The notes beneath the pieces were generated by a model, which worked only from the letters and a program-made list of their open reading frames with translations, was not told where the DNA came from and searched no databases. This document shows, piece after piece, positions 35,486 to 45,142 of a DNA stretch of 64,000 nucleotides (position 1 is the first letter of the stretch; every line of letters starts with the position of its first letter). The position numbers and the translations under genes are program-made. Source of the stretch: Pseudomonas viridiflava (lineage in GTDB: Bacteria; Pseudomonadota; Gammaproteobacteria; Pseudomonadales; Pseudomonadaceae); NCBI RefSeq assembly GCF_900585905.1, contig NZ_UTVH01000076.1, positions 62,001-126,000 of the forward strand. Reading direction: 5' to 3'.

Positions 35486-38332
35486 TTAACCCGCGACCAG
35501 AACCCGAATCGCTTCAAGTCGCAGCGCTGCTTTTTCCAGCATCGCCAGGCCCTGTTCGCGCTGCTCGCGCAAGGCCGCCAGTTCGCTGTCACGTACCGTG
35601 GGGTTGACCGCCTGCAACGCCGTCAGACGCGCCAGCTCCTCGTCGGTATCCGCAGCCAGACGCCGCTGCGCCTCGGCCACGCGTTCGGCGTGCTTTGGCG
35701 CGATTCTGGCTTCACCGGCATTGATCTGCGGGTTGAGCACGTCACGCTGGGCCTGAATGAACTTGTTCGCGCTGGCGCGCGGTACGCTTTCGAGCTGATC
35801 ATTGAGGGTCACGAACGAAACCCGGCCAGACAGATCGTTGCCATTGCCGTCGAGCAGGCAGCGCAGTGCCGCCGGTGGCAGGTAGCGGCCCAGTTGCAGC
35901 GAGCGTGGCGCAACCACTTCGCTGACGTAGAGCAGCTCCAGCAATACCGTGCCTGGTTTGAGCGCTTTGTTCTTGATCAGGGCCACGGCCGTGTTGCCCA
36001 TGGAACCGGACAGCACCAGGTCCATGCCGCCCTGCACCATGGGGTGTTCCCAGGTGATGAACTGCATGTCTTCACGTGACAGCGCCAGATTGCGGTCGTA
36101 GGTAATGGTCACGCCTTCGTCGTCACCCAGCGGGAAACTGGCGTCGAGCATTTTTTCGCTCGGGCGCAGGATCAGTGCGTTCTCCGAATGGTCCTCGCTG
36201 TCGATGCCGAAGGCGTTGAACAGGGTTTCCATGTAAATCGGCAGGGCGAACTGGTCGTCCTGTTCGAGAATCGCTTCCACCAGCGCTTCACCTTCGCCCG
36301 CGCCGCCGGAGTTGAGTTCCAGCAGGCGGTCTCGGCCAGTGTGCAGTTCGCTTTCCAGGCGTTCACGCTCGGCACGCGCCTCGGTGATCAGCGCCTGCCA
36401 CTCATCATCGTCGCCGCTTTCGAGCAACGGCAGCAGGCGAGGGCCGAACTGATGTTGCAGCGCGTTGCCGGTCGGGCAGGTGTTGAGGAAGGCATTGAGC
36501 GCTTCGTGATACCACTGGAACAGGCGCGCCTGCGGGCTCGGGTCGAGGAACGGCACGTGCAGTTCAATGGTGTGTTTCTGGCCGATGCGGTCCAGACGAC
36601 CGATGCGCTGCTCGAGCAAATCGGGGTGCGCAGGCAGATCGAACAACACCAGGTGATGGGCGAACTGGAAGTTGCGGCCTTCGCTGCCGATTTCCGAGCA
36701 GATCAGCACTTGCGCGCCAAATTCCTCGTCGGCGAAATACGCAGCAGCGCGGTCGCGTTCGAGAATGTTCATGCCCTCGTGGAACACGGTCGCCGGGATG
36801 CCGGAGCGCACGCGCAGGGCGTCTTCCAGGTCCATGGCCGTTTCGGCGTGGGCACAGATGACCAGCACCTTGACGCGCTTGAGCATCTTCAGGGTATCGA
36901 TCAGCCACTCGACGCGCGGATCGAAACGCCACCAGCGTTCTTCTTCGCCCATCTCCGATTGCGCCTGAAAGCTGACCTCCGGGTACAGATCGGCATGTTC
37001 ACCTATCGGCAGTTCCAGGTATTCGGCAGGGCAGGGCATCGGGTATTGATGCAGCTTGCGCTGGGGGAAACCCTGCACGGCGGCGCGAGTATTGCGAAAC
37101 AGCACACGACCGGTGCCGTGGCGGTCGAGCAGCTCGCGAATCAGGCGTGCCTTGGCTTCATCGTCGCCAGCGTTGATGGCCGCCAGCAAGGAGTCGCCCT
37201 CGGCGCCGAGGAAACCGTGAATGGTCTTCTGTGCCTGCGCCGACAGCTTGCCTTCGTCCAGCAGCTCCTGCACGGCTTCGGCCACCGGGCGATAGTTTTC
37301 GCTCTCGGCGCGGAAGGCGTGCAGGTCGTGAAAGCGATTGGGGTCCAGCAGGCGCAGGCGCGCGAAGTGGCTGTCCTGACCGAGTTGCTCAGGTGTCGCG
37401 GTCAGCAGCAGCACGCCAGGGATAACTTGCGCCAGTTGCTCGACCAACGCGTATTCAGGGCTGGCCTTTTCTTCGTGCCAGACAAGGTGATGCGCCTCGT
37501 CGACCACCATCAGGTCCCAGCCTGCCGCGAACAGCGCGTCCTGGGCCTTTTCGTCGTCCACCAGCCATTCCAGCGCGACCAGTGCCAGTTGCGTGTCTTC
37601 GAACGGGTTGCTGGCATCGCTTTCCATGAAGCGCTCGGCATCGAACAGCGCCACCTGAAGGTTGAAGCGGCGACGCATCTCCACCAGCCACTGGTGCTGC
37701 AGGTTTTCCGGCACCAGGATAAGAATGCGGTTGGCGCGGCCTGACAGCAGCTGGCGATGGATCACCAGACCGGCCTCGATGGTCTTGCCCAGGCCTACTT
37801 CATCGGCCAGCAGAACCCTGGGGGCGATGCGGTCTGCCACTTCGCGGGCGATGTGCAACTGATGCGCGATGGGTTGCGCGCGCACGCCGCCAAGGCCCCA
37901 GAGCGACGACTGCAGCTGTCGGCTGGTGTGCTCAAGGGTGTGGTAGCGCAGGGAGAACCAGGCCAGGGGGTCGATCTGCCCGGCAAACAGGCGATCGGTC
38001 GCCAGGCGGAACTGAATGAAGTTCGACAGCTGGGTTTCCGGCAGGGTCACCGCTTCGTTTTGCGCGTTGAGGCCGTGGTAAACCAGCAGGCCGTCGACGT
38101 CATCGACCTCGCGCACGGTCATCTTCCAGTTTTCGAAGTGAGTGATCACATCGCCTGGAGAAAACCGCACGCGGGTCAGCGGTGCATTTCGCAAGGCATA
38201 CTGGCGCGTATCGCCAGTGGCCGGATAGAGCACGGTCAACAAGCGCCCGTCCTGTGCCAGCACGGTGCCCAAACCCAGCTCTGCTTCGCTGTCGCTAATC
38301 CAGCGTTGCCCCGGTTGATACTGCTGCGCCAT
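35486..38332 (-). CDS. rapA: RNA polymerase-associated helicase RapA (HepA)
   Basis: 948-residue Swi2/Snf2 ATPase that binds RNA polymerase and recycles it after transcription. N-terminal Tudor-like domains ([16 protein letters not shown] opening), Walker A DEVGLGKT (177-184), DEAH box in [10 protein letters not shown], helicase C domain with [12 protein letters not shown], and the RapA C-terminal region. The length agrees with E. coli (968). ATG at 38332 chosen; 20 more codons are open upstream but not conserved. In PAO1 (PA3308) it lies in the same neighbourhood as phaJ1. Confidence 0.96.
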   Translation of the reverse strand: MAQQYQPGQRWISDSEAELGLGTVLAQDGRLLTVLYPATGDTRQYALRNAPLTRVRFSPGDVITHFENWKMTVREVDDVDGLLVYHGLNAQNEAVTLPETQLSNFIQFRLATDRLFAGQIDPLAWFSLRYHTLEHTSRQLQSSLWGLGGVRAQPIAHQLHIAREVADRIAPRVLLADEVGLGKTIEAGLVIHRQLLSGRANRILILVPENLQHQWLVEMRRRFNLQVALFDAERFMESDASNPFEDTQLALVALEWLVDDEKAQDALFAAGWDLMVVDEAHHLVWHEEKASPEYALVEQLAQVIPGVLLLTATPEQLGQDSHFARLRLLDPNRFHDLHAFRAESENYRPVAEAVQELLDEGKLSAQAQKTIHGFLGAEGDSLLAAINAGDDEAKARLIRELLDRHGTGRVLFRNTRAAVQGFPQRKLHQYPMPCPAEYLELPIGEHADLYPEVSFQAQSEMGEEERWWRFDPRVEWLIDTLKMLKRVKVLVICAHAETAMDLEDALRVRSGIPATVFHEGMNILERDRAAAYFADEEFGAQVLICSEIGSEGRNFQFAHHLVLFDLPAHPDLLEQRIGRLDRIGQKHTIELHVPFLDPSPQARLFQWYHEALNAFLNTCPTGNALQHQFGPRLLPLLESGDDDEWQALITEARAERERLESELHTGRDRLLELNSGGAGEGEALVEAILEQDDQFALPIYMETLFNAFGIDSEDHSENALILRPSEKMLDASFPLGDDEGVTITYDRNLALSREDMQFITWEHPMVQGGMDLVLSGSMGNTAVALIKNKALKPGTVLLELLYVSEVVAPRSLQLGRYLPPAALRCLLDGNGNDLSGRVSFVTLNDQLESVPRASANKFIQAQRDVLNPQINAGEARIAPKHAERVAEAQRRLAADTDEELARLTALQAVNPTVRDSELAALREQREQGLAMLEKAALRLEAIRVLVAG

Positions 38333-38545
38333 GCTGCCTGTCTCCGCCTTTGAAAAGCCGACTATGGTAACGGAACACGCTGCCCAGGCCAAAGGCGCAG
38401 TGACAAAACGTCCGTTTTTCAGTGCTCTGGCGGCTTTTTTACCGCGTGTAACGGCACTTGTCCTGCAAAATCGTGTCGAACGCTCGCCTTTACGGGTTCA
38501 AGTCGAGCGATCGACGGCCGACATCCACTCAACAGGAGATCAATA

Positions 38546-38884
38546 ATGTTCCAGTCGACACTGCCTTTGAGTGCGGTTCCCGTGACTTCGCAGCTGGATC
38601 CGGTACGCCACGCGCCGGATATCCCGCCTGTCGCACCGGTGCAGCCCAGTTCCAGCGAAACCGGCATCGACCTGCGCAATGAAGAAGAAGAGCGCAACGC
38701 CCGCTTGATGCGTGAAGAACAGCAACGCCATGAAGAACAGCAGCGTCGTCGCGAACAAGGCTATGACGAGCCGGAACATCTGGCGGTCCCCGGTGTGGCC
38801 CTCAACGCGGACAACACGGTACCTGTGGTGCCGCTGATGGACGAAGAGCCTCGTCAGGGTCTGTGGGTCGATATTCAGGTCTGA
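38546..38884 (+). CDS. Hypothetical protein with charged coiled-coil centre
   Basis: 112 residues. A proline-rich N-terminus is followed by a strongly charged helix (NEEEERNARLMREEQQRHEE, about 44-68, probable coiled coil) and a conserved C-terminus GLWVDIQV. Close relatives in pseudomonads have sometimes been mislabelled 'aspartate-semialdehyde dehydrogenase'; nothing in the sequence supports an enzyme. ATG is preceded by AGGAG. Divergent from rapA. Confidence 0.75.
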   Translation: MFQSTLPLSAVPVTSQLDPVRHAPDIPPVAPVQPSSSETGIDLRNEEEERNARLMREEQQRHEEQQRRREQGYDEPEHLAVPGVALNADNTVPVVPLMDEEPRQGLWVDIQV

Positions 38885-39005
38885 GCGGGCGTTCTCATGA
38901 TCGGCACTGGCGCACGACGGCTCTGCCGTAAGTCATCACACTGGTCATGCTCGATGTGATTGCGCATTATTGGCCCAACTTCCATGTGTTCGAGAGTTGC
39001 AGGCC

Positions 39006-39179
39006 ATGAGCGACGATGAAAAGGTGATCGATCTGGGCGCAGAGCGCGCCAAGCGCGTACACGATCTGAAGGACAAACGCCTGAACGAAATGCGCAATGC
39101 GTTCGAGCAGGCCATGCCGCTGGACCCGAACAAGGGCCTGGGCAAGAAGAAATCCAAGGGCAAACCGAAAAAGCGCTGA
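39006..39179 (+). CDS. Small basic hypothetical protein
   Basis: 57 residues: an amphipathic helix (VIDLGAERAKRVHDLKDKRL) and a lysine-rich end (KKKSKGKPKKR). Conserved-looking small protein seen in pseudomonads near rapA; the basic tail suggests nucleic acid or ribosome contact, which is only inference. The start ATG at 39006 is chosen over a frame from 38970 because the latter has no ribosome site. Confidence 0.7.
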   Translation: MSDDEKVIDLGAERAKRVHDLKDKRLNEMRNAFEQAMPLDPNKGLGKKKSKGKPKKR

Positions 39180-39273
39180 GTTTCTCTCTCTTTCAACTGC
39201 TTTATTTACCACTGAATGCCACGCCGACCCCAGAGACTTCCACCTCCGCGCGCTATAGCTCGCGGGGCGCGAA

Positions 39274-39315
39274 TTGATATGGGTCAATAAACACAGATGC
39301 CAGGCGCGTTACTGT
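39274..39315 (+). promoter_or_regulatory. Anr/FNR box and -10 element of a small RNA gene
   Basis: TTGATATGGGTCAA (39274-39287) fits the FNR/Anr consensus TTGAT-N4-ATCAA with one mismatch. A -10-like TACTGT at 39310-39315 is spaced as in a class II FNR promoter (box centre about 41 bases before the predicted start near 39322). No protein gene follows on this strand. Confidence 0.6.
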
Positions 39316-39321
39316 TGCCCA

Positions 39322-39411
39322 AACAGGACGAAGGACTGGCGCACCCGCAGGCAGCTCCTTCGCTAAACGAGCACGCAAGGCATTTGGGGCGACTTCGGTC
39401 GCCCTTTTTTT
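39322..39411 (+). ncRNA. phrS: Candidate Anr-dependent small RNA, positional counterpart of phrS
   Basis: About 90 bases from the predicted start to a strong terminator (stem GGGCGAC-TTCG-GTCGCCC followed by TTTTTTT, 39387-39411). In PAO1 the Anr-controlled RNA PhrS, which stimulates pqsR translation, is encoded between phaJ1 (PA3302) and rapA (PA3308), the same interval as here. PAO1 PhrS is longer (about 213 nt), and I cannot align the sequences, so identity rests on promoter type and synteny. An open frame starting at 39297 runs through the RNA and on into antisense of phaJ1; its first codons could be a small ORF as reported for PhrS. Confidence 0.5.
39387..39411 (+). terminator. Intrinsic terminator of the small RNA candidate
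   Basis: Seven-base GC stem with UUCG tetraloop and seven T residues; a textbook intrinsic terminator. Confidence 0.9.
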
Positions 39412-39497
39412 GCGTTCGCTTCAACTGGCACGACGCCCGGTGCCGTATTGGCACGCAGGCAGGTCACGGGCGGGCGCAGTGCGGCCAGGCGCCAGGT

Positions 39498-39968
39498 TCA
39501 GCCGATGCTGATGGCAGGCAGCGTCGTCAGCGTCACTGTCTGCTGCTTGCGTGGCGCAAGAATTTCCGCCTCGCCGTCCACCACCAGCTCGTCGCGCTGA
39601 TTGAACACACGTGTGGCGATGCGCACGCGAAACTTCGGCAGTTTTTCCAGGATTTCCAAGCGCACGGTCAGGGTATCGCCCAGCTTCACCGGCTTCTGAA
39701 AGGTCATCTGCTGGCCGAGATAGATGGTGCCAGGGCCAGGCAGCTCACAGGCCACTGCCGCGCTGATCAGGGCGCCGCTGAACATGCCGTGGGCGATGCG
39801 CTCCTTGAACATGGTCGCCGCTGCGTATTCTGCATCCAGATGCACCGGGTTGTGGTCGCCGGACATGGCGGCGAACAACTGGATGTCACGCTCCTGCACG
39901 GTCTTGCTGTAGCTGGCGGTCTGGCCGACTTCAAGGGCTTCGTAAGGCGTGTTGGTAACCTGGGTCAT
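39498..39968 (-). CDS. phaJ1: (R)-specific enoyl-CoA hydratase PhaJ1 (MaoC family)
   Basis: 156-residue hot-dog fold hydratase that converts trans-2-enoyl-CoA from beta-oxidation into (R)-3-hydroxyacyl-CoA, a monomer for polyhydroxyalkanoate. The catalytic Asp/His pair is in SGDHNPVHLD (D38, H43), matching the Aeromonas PhaJ motif, and GMFSGALISA follows. ATG at 39968. Placement beside fadD2 and the hydrolase matches PA3302 in PAO1. Shares a promoterless 43-base gap with the hydrolase gene, so the two are probably cotranscribed. Confidence 0.92.
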   Translation of the reverse strand: MTQVTNTPYEALEVGQTASYSKTVQERDIQLFAAMSGDHNPVHLDAEYAAATMFKERIAHGMFSGALISAAVACELPGPGTIYLGQQMTFQKPVKLGDTLTVRLEILEKLPKFRVRIATRVFNQRDELVVDGEAEILAPRKQQTVTLTTLPAISIG

Positions 39969-40011
39969 GGAGGGTCCTGAGAGTGAAGAGTGATGTAACG
40001 CCACCGGCCAG

Positions 40012-40956
40012 TCATTCACAGCGTGTCGGCCTGGGCTGCAGCAGAGCCTGTTGCAGCCAGTGAATGACATCACGGGTGACGTCGTCACGGTTGGCTTCAT
40101 TGAGCAGTTCGTGCCGCGCCTGCGGGTAGATCTGCAGTTTTACCATTTGCTGACCGGCTGCGGCCAATGCGCCAGCAAGATCCTTCAGACGCTTGCCGTC
40201 ACTCACCGGATCACATTCCCCGCCCATTATCAGCATCGGCAGCCCCGGATCGATCTGCGCCAGGCTTGAGGGCTTGCTGATCTGTTGCAGGCCGCCGAGC
40301 ATGTCGAACCAGAATTGATTGCTGCAGCGAAAGCCGCACAGCGGGTCGCGCATATAGGCGTCGACCTCGGCCGGGTCGCGGCTGAGCCAGTCGCAGGGGG
40401 TACGGGCCGGTTTGAACGCCTTGTTGAAAGAGCCGAACGACAGGCGCTCGATCAGCGCACTGCTTGCCTTCGGACCCTGGCGCGCGCGTTCCAGCCGGGC
40501 GATCAGGCGTGCTGCGCGGTAGAACCCTGGCGGCCGGTAATTGGAGCCGCAGAGCACGGCCCCCTGCAGGCTGCTGCCATGGTGCATGACATACGCCTGC
40601 GCCACGTAGCTGCCCATGCTGTGACCGAACACAATCAGCGGCGTAGCGGCATGCCGCTGGTTGACGGCCTGGGCGACGGCCGCCACATCGCCCAGTACTT
40701 TGGCCCAGCCTTGCCGATCGGCATAGTGACCCAGCATGCCCTCGACCGCCGTTTTCCCGTGGCCGCGCTGGTCATGGGCATAACAGGCAAACCCTGCCTC
40801 GGCCAGGGTCTGACCAAAACGGGCGTAGCGACCGCCGTGTTCAGCCATGCCATGAACCAGCAGCACTACCGCCCTGGGCGCTTTATCGGGCAGCCAGGCG
40901 TTGACGAACAGCTGGCTGTGATCGGTGGCGTCGAGCCAGAAGGTCTGATGGTTCAT
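40012..40956 (-). CDS. Alpha/beta hydrolase, monoacylglycerol-lipase-like
   Basis: 314-residue serine hydrolase of the Hydrolase_4 group. Nucleophile elbow GHSMGS, oxyanion region VLLVHGMAEHGGRY, catalytic Asp in GGECDPVSDG and His near PQARHEL. It should release fatty acids from monoacylglycerols or similar esters, feeding the adjacent acyl-CoA synthetases. ATG at 40956 is preferred over an upstream one at 41022. PAO1 has the same neighbour (PA3301). Divergent from fadD2. Confidence 0.88.
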   Translation of the reverse strand: MNHQTFWLDATDHSQLFVNAWLPDKAPRAVVLLVHGMAEHGGRYARFGQTLAEAGFACYAHDQRGHGKTAVEGMLGHYADRQGWAKVLGDVAAVAQAVNQRHAATPLIVFGHSMGSYVAQAYVMHHGSSLQGAVLCGSNYRPPGFYRAARLIARLERARQGPKASSALIERLSFGSFNKAFKPARTPCDWLSRDPAEVDAYMRDPLCGFRCSNQFWFDMLGGLQQISKPSSLAQIDPGLPMLIMGGECDPVSDGKRLKDLAGALAAAGQQMVKLQIYPQARHELLNEANRDDVTRDVIHWLQQALLQPRPTRCE

Positions 40957-41088
40957 GACAACTCTCGTGATCTCGAAGACGTGCCGCCAGAGAGCTTGCA
41001 TCGAGTGCAGGGTGGATAGCAAATCCGGGGTCGGTCAGCCGCGAGATTCACGCCGCTGATGACAGCGCGGCTGCTATTTGCCTTCCCC

Positions 41089-41105
41089 ACGTTAACTGCT
41101 AACGT
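41089..41105. promoter_or_regulatory. Possible operator between hydrolase gene and fadD2
   Basis: Inverted repeat ACGTTA-actgc-TAACGT in the 209-base divergent promoter region, 61 bases before the fadD2 start. Symmetry suits a dimeric TetR-type repressor, such as a fatty-acid regulator, but it does not match the PsrA consensus I know. Confidence 0.35.
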
Positions 41106-41165
41106 CGGCTCGATGCCCGCGTGATTGCAGCGGGCCATACACTCTCAGGTAAGAGGACAAAAATA

Positions 41166-42851
41166 ATGCAACCTGATTTCTGGAGCGACAAACGACCGGC
41201 CGGGGTACTGCCTGATGTCGACCTGCAGGCTTATGGTTCGGTGGTGGAAGTCTTCGAGCGCAGCTGTCGCAAATATGCCGACCGCCCGGCGTTCAGCAAT
41301 ATGGGGGTGACCCTGACCTATGCTCAGCTTGACCAGCATTCGGCTGCGTTCGCTGCCTGGTTGCAGCAGCACACCGAGCTCAAGCCTGGCGACCGGATCG
41401 CCGTGCAGATGCCCAACATTCTGCAGTACCCGATAGCCGTTTTCGGTGCCATGCGCGCCGGTCTGATCGTGGTCAACACCAACCCGCTTTATACCGCCCG
41501 GGAGATGCGTCACCAGTTCAGGGACTCCGGCGCCCGTGCGCTTGTGTATCTGAATATGTTCGGCAAGCGGGTGCAGGAGGTGCTGCCTGATACCGACATT
41601 CGCTATCTGATCGAAGCAAGGATGGGTGATCTGCAATCGGCGGCCAAGGGTTGGCTGATCAATACCGTGGTCGACAAAGTGAAGAAGATGGTCCCGGCCT
41701 ACGATCTGCCTCAGGCGATGTCCTTCAAAGCGGTGTTGCGCCACGGCCGCCCGCATGCCCTGCGACCTGTGCCGGTGACCCTCAGCGATGTTGCCGTGCT
41801 GCAATACACTGGCGGCACCACGGGCCTGGCCAAGGGCGCGATGCTCAGCCATGGCAACCTGGTTGCCAATATGCAGCAGGTCTACGCCTGCATGCTGCAG
41901 CATGGCGACGATGGCACGGCGCTGTTCAAGGAAGGCCAGGAAATCATGATCGCGCCGCTGCCGCTCTATCATATCTATGCCTTCACCGCGAACTGCATGT
42001 GCATGATGGTCAGCGGCAATCACAACGTGCTGATCACCAATCCGCGGGATATCGCAGGGTTCATCAAAGAGCTGGGCAAGTGGCGGTTCACGGCCATGAT
42101 CGGCCTCAATACGCTGTTTGTGGCGATGATGAACCACCCCGATTTCACAGCCCTGGATTTCTCCAGCCTTAAAAGCACCAACTCCGGCGGCACCGCTTTG
42201 GTCAAGGCCACCGCCGAGCGTTGGGAGCAATTGACCGGTTGCCGGATTGTCGAAGGCTATGGCCTGACCGAGACGTCGCCGGTGGCCAGTGCCAACCCCT
42301 ACGGCGCCAGCGCGCGCCTGGGCACGGTGGGCTTCCCGGTGCCGGGTACCGCGATGAAGGTGATTGACGATCAGAATAATGAGCTGCCCACCGGTGAGCG
42401 CGGTGAATTGTGCATCAAGGGCCCGCAAGTGATGCTGGGCTACTGGAACTGTGCAGAAGCCACCGCCGAAGCCCTGGACGCCGATGGCTGGCTGCGCAGC
42501 GGCGACATCGCGGTGATCGACGCCGATGGTTTCGTCAGCATCGTTGATCGCAAGAAGGACCTGATCATCGTCTCCGGTTTCAACGTGTACCCCAACGAGA
42601 TAGAAGACGTGGTCATGGCGCATCCAGCGGTGGCCAACTGCGCAGCCATCGGCGTGCCGGACGAGCGCTCCGGCGAAGCCGTGAAACTGTTCGTCGTGGC
42701 CCGCGAGGGTGGAGTCAGCGTTGAAGAGCTCAAGCGTTACTGCAAGGAGAATTTCACCGCGTACAAGGTGCCCAGGCACATCGTGTTGCGCGACACCTTG
42801 CCAATGACACCGGTTGGCAAGATCCTGCGCCGCGAGCTGCGTGACAGCTGA
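41166..42851 (+). CDS. fadD2: Long-chain fatty acid-CoA ligase FadD2
   Basis: 561-residue AMP-forming acyl-CoA synthetase. P-loop YTGGTTGLAKG (214-224), A-motif GYGLTETSP, and late motifs DGWLRSGDIA and DRKKDLIIVSGFNVYPNEIE ending in KILRRELRD. It activates exogenous fatty acids for beta-oxidation. ATG at 41166 is preceded by AAGAGG. It is followed by a paralogue (fadD1) in the order seen in PAO1 (PA3300, PA3299); the two proteins are similar throughout. Confidence 0.93.
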   Translation: MQPDFWSDKRPAGVLPDVDLQAYGSVVEVFERSCRKYADRPAFSNMGVTLTYAQLDQHSAAFAAWLQQHTELKPGDRIAVQMPNILQYPIAVFGAMRAGLIVVNTNPLYTAREMRHQFRDSGARALVYLNMFGKRVQEVLPDTDIRYLIEARMGDLQSAAKGWLINTVVDKVKKMVPAYDLPQAMSFKAVLRHGRPHALRPVPVTLSDVAVLQYTGGTTGLAKGAMLSHGNLVANMQQVYACMLQHGDDGTALFKEGQEIMIAPLPLYHIYAFTANCMCMMVSGNHNVLITNPRDIAGFIKELGKWRFTAMIGLNTLFVAMMNHPDFTALDFSSLKSTNSGGTALVKATAERWEQLTGCRIVEGYGLTETSPVASANPYGASARLGTVGFPVPGTAMKVIDDQNNELPTGERGELCIKGPQVMLGYWNCAEATAEALDADGWLRSGDIAVIDADGFVSIVDRKKDLIIVSGFNVYPNEIEDVVMAHPAVANCAAIGVPDERSGEAVKLFVVAREGGVSVEELKRYCKENFTAYKVPRHIVLRDTLPMTPVGKILRRELRDS

Positions 42852-42872
42852 GCAGCGGGGCTTTGGAGGTTC

Positions 42873-42989
42873 GGCTTCAGCCAGGAAAGGGTTCAGCCCA
42901 GACAATGAAGATGCTGCAGGAAGGAGCCGGTCCAGACGTGGGACTGGCTTCAGCCGGGTAAGGGCCAGCCCAGACAATGAAGATGCCGC
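42873..42989 (+). repeat. Imperfect 44-45-base direct repeat between fadD2 and fadD1
   Basis: Two copies, 42873-42917 and 42946-42989, share GGCTTCAGCC, AAGGG and CAGCCCAGACAATGAAGATG with four substitutions and one indel. They are separated by 28 bases. The remainder of this 442-base gap (42852-43293) holds the fadD1 leader, including an A-rich run AAAAACACAAGAAAATCG, and no gene. Confidence 0.8.
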
Positions 42990-43293
42990 GCCTGTCACGT
43001 CTTGTCTCGAATGAATTCGCTCCTGCAAAGGCATCTATAAGCCCGGCAACGACAGGCCTATTCGCGACAATAAGAACCAAAGCTCTAATCGTGACCGAAA
43101 CCTGCTATCGAGTCTAATTAGTGACCGCGCGGCTCTCCTTTGCCTCTAGGCGACATTTTGCAAAGCTGCTACTCTCGGCGCGCTTTTGACCTGTCATAAA
43201 GCAATCAGGCGTCAATTGCACACTTTAAAAACACAAGAAAATCGTCGCAGTAAGCGATGTGAAGAATTCGCTGTCGCTGAGGAGCCGGCTTCC

Positions 43294-44985
43294 ATGATCG
43301 AAAATTTCTGGAAGGACAAGTATCCGTCCGGCATTCCTGCCGAAATCAATCCGGACGCCTACCCGAACGTCCAGGCCGTGTTGAAACAGTCTTGCGAGCG
43401 CTTCGCCAGAAAGCCCGCGTTCAGCAACCTGGGCCAGACCCTCACCTATGGCGAACTGTATGAGCAGTCCGGCGCGTTTGCCGCCTGGATCCAGCAACAT
43501 ACCGACCTGCAGCCTGGCGACCGCATCGCCGTACAACTGCCCAATGTCCTGCAATACCCGATTGCCGTGTTCGGGGCGATGCGCGCCGGCTTGATCGTAG
43601 TCAACACCAACCCGCTGTACACCGCGCGGGAAATGGAACATCAGTTCAAGGATTCCGGCGCCAAGGCGTTGGTGTGCCTGGCAAACATGGCGTATCTGGC
43701 GGAGAAGGTCGTGCCCAAGACCAGCGTCAGGCACGTGATCGTCACCGAAGTCGCCGACCTGTTGCCGCCGCTCAAGCGGCTGCTGATCAACAGCGTCATC
43801 AAATATGTGAAGAAGATGGTGCCGGCCTACCACTTGCCTGCCGCCATCAGGTTCAACGACGTGTTGCGCATGGGCCGTGGTCGCGCGTTTACCGAAGCCT
43901 CGCCTGCCAGTGACGACGTCGCGGTGCTGCAGTACACCGGCGGCACTACCGGCATTGCCAAAGGTGCGATGCTGACCCACCGCAACCTCATCGCCAACAT
44001 GTTGCAGTGCAAAGCGTTGATGGGCGCCAACATGAATGAAGGCAGCGAAGTGGTGATCACGCCGCTGCCGCTGTACCACATCTATGCATTCACCTTTCAC
44101 TGCATGTCAATGATGCTGCTGGGCAATCACAACATCCTGATCAGCAACCCGCGTGACTTGCCCGCGATGGTCAAGGAGTTGTCGAAGTGGAAGTTCAGTG
44201 GTTTCGTCGGCCTCAATACGCTTTTCGTGGCGCTGTGCAACAGCCCGGACTTCCGTCGCCTGGACTTCTCGGCTTTGAAAGTGACGCTGTCCGGCGGCAT
44301 GGCCTTGCAACTGGCCGCTGCCGAGCGCTGGAACGAGGTGACCGGCTGCGCCATCTGCGAAGGCTATGGCATGACCGAGACCAGCCCCGTTGCCAGCTGC
44401 AACCCGAATCAGAAAATCCAGATCGGCACCATCGGCATACCGGCGCCCTCGACCCTGTGCAAGATCATTGATGACGCTGGTAATGAACTGCCGCTGGGCG
44501 AAATCGGCGAGTTGTGCATCAAGGGGCCGCAGGTGATGAAAGGCTACTGGCAGCGTCAGGACGCGACCGACGAGATTCTCGGCGCCGACGGCTGGCTGAA
44601 GACCGGTGATATCGCCCTGATCCAGCCGGACGGCTACATGAAGATTGTCGATCGCAAGAAGGACATGATTCTGATCTCCGGCTTCAACGTCTACCCCAAC
44701 GAGCTGGAAGACGTGCTGGCGGGCTTGCCGGGCGTCCTGCAATGCGCGGCCATTGGCATACCGGATGAAAAGTCCGGCGAGACGATCAAGGTGTTTGTCG
44801 TGGTCAAGCCGGGCATGACCCTCACCAAAGACCAGATCATGGAACACATGCGCGCCAACCTGACCGGCTATAAGGTGCCGCGCAGCGTTGAGTTCCGCGA
44901 TGTACTGCCGACCACCAACGTTGGCAAGATCCTGCGCCGCGAACTGCGCGACGAGGAATTGAAAAAGCTGGGCCTGAAGAAGTAA
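43294..44985 (+). CDS. fadD1: Long-chain fatty acid-CoA ligase FadD1
   Basis: 563-residue AMP-forming acyl-CoA synthetase, paralogue of FadD2. P-loop YTGGTTGIAKGAM, GYGMTETSP, TGDIALIQPDGYM, and the FACS signature region DRKKDMILISGFNVYPNELE, ending LRRELRDEELKKLGLKK. ATG at 43294 fits a GAGGAG upstream and the conserved MIENFWKDKYP start; the longer frame from 43186 is rejected. FadD1 is expected to prefer longer chains than FadD2 as in P. aeruginosa. The long leader suggests its own promoter. Confidence 0.94.
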   Translation: MIENFWKDKYPSGIPAEINPDAYPNVQAVLKQSCERFARKPAFSNLGQTLTYGELYEQSGAFAAWIQQHTDLQPGDRIAVQLPNVLQYPIAVFGAMRAGLIVVNTNPLYTAREMEHQFKDSGAKALVCLANMAYLAEKVVPKTSVRHVIVTEVADLLPPLKRLLINSVIKYVKKMVPAYHLPAAIRFNDVLRMGRGRAFTEASPASDDVAVLQYTGGTTGIAKGAMLTHRNLIANMLQCKALMGANMNEGSEVVITPLPLYHIYAFTFHCMSMMLLGNHNILISNPRDLPAMVKELSKWKFSGFVGLNTLFVALCNSPDFRRLDFSALKVTLSGGMALQLAAAERWNEVTGCAICEGYGMTETSPVASCNPNQKIQIGTIGIPAPSTLCKIIDDAGNELPLGEIGELCIKGPQVMKGYWQRQDATDEILGADGWLKTGDIALIQPDGYMKIVDRKKDMILISGFNVYPNELEDVLAGLPGVLQCAAIGIPDEKSGETIKVFVVVKPGMTLTKDQIMEHMRANLTGYKVPRSVEFRDVLPTTNVGKILRRELRDEELKKLGLKK

Positions 44986-45011
44986 GCCTGTCTTTTTGCA
45001 GGTGCTCCCGA

Positions 45012-45112
45012 GCAACGCGAGGCAGCGATGGCGCTGTATCAGGCGAACCGCTACCGCTGCCTCGCGTTGCATGATGGAGCGCAAGCCCGCAAGCCCGCAA
45101 GCCCGCAAGCCC
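45012..45112. repeat. Degenerate family A palindrome followed by an 8-bp tandem repeat
   Basis: Arms GCAACGCGAGGCAGCG (45012-45027) and CGCTGCCTCGCGTTGC (45055-45070) are perfect; next to them come four perfect copies of GCAAGCCC (45081-45112). Located between fadD1 and the toxin gene. Confidence 0.85.
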
Positions 45113-45142
45113 CTGCCGAGCTGGTTTTATTCCCGACTCCCG

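Noticed and set aside
36188..37744. Plus-strand open frame of 518 codons opposite rapA
   Set aside because: Antisense shadow of rapA with biased composition and no motif.
39297..39980. Plus-strand frame of 227 codons over the small RNA and phaJ1
   Set aside because: Most of it is antisense to phaJ1; only the first codons, inside the small RNA, might be translated.
41145..43034. Minus-strand open frame of 629 codons opposite fadD2
   Set aside because: Shadow of a GC-rich coding gene; no domain is visible and it runs through the fadD2-fadD1 repeats.
45081..45112. Tandem GCAAGCCC considered as iterons or an origin
   Set aside because: Only four 8-base units, no AT-rich region, DnaA boxes or rep gene nearby.
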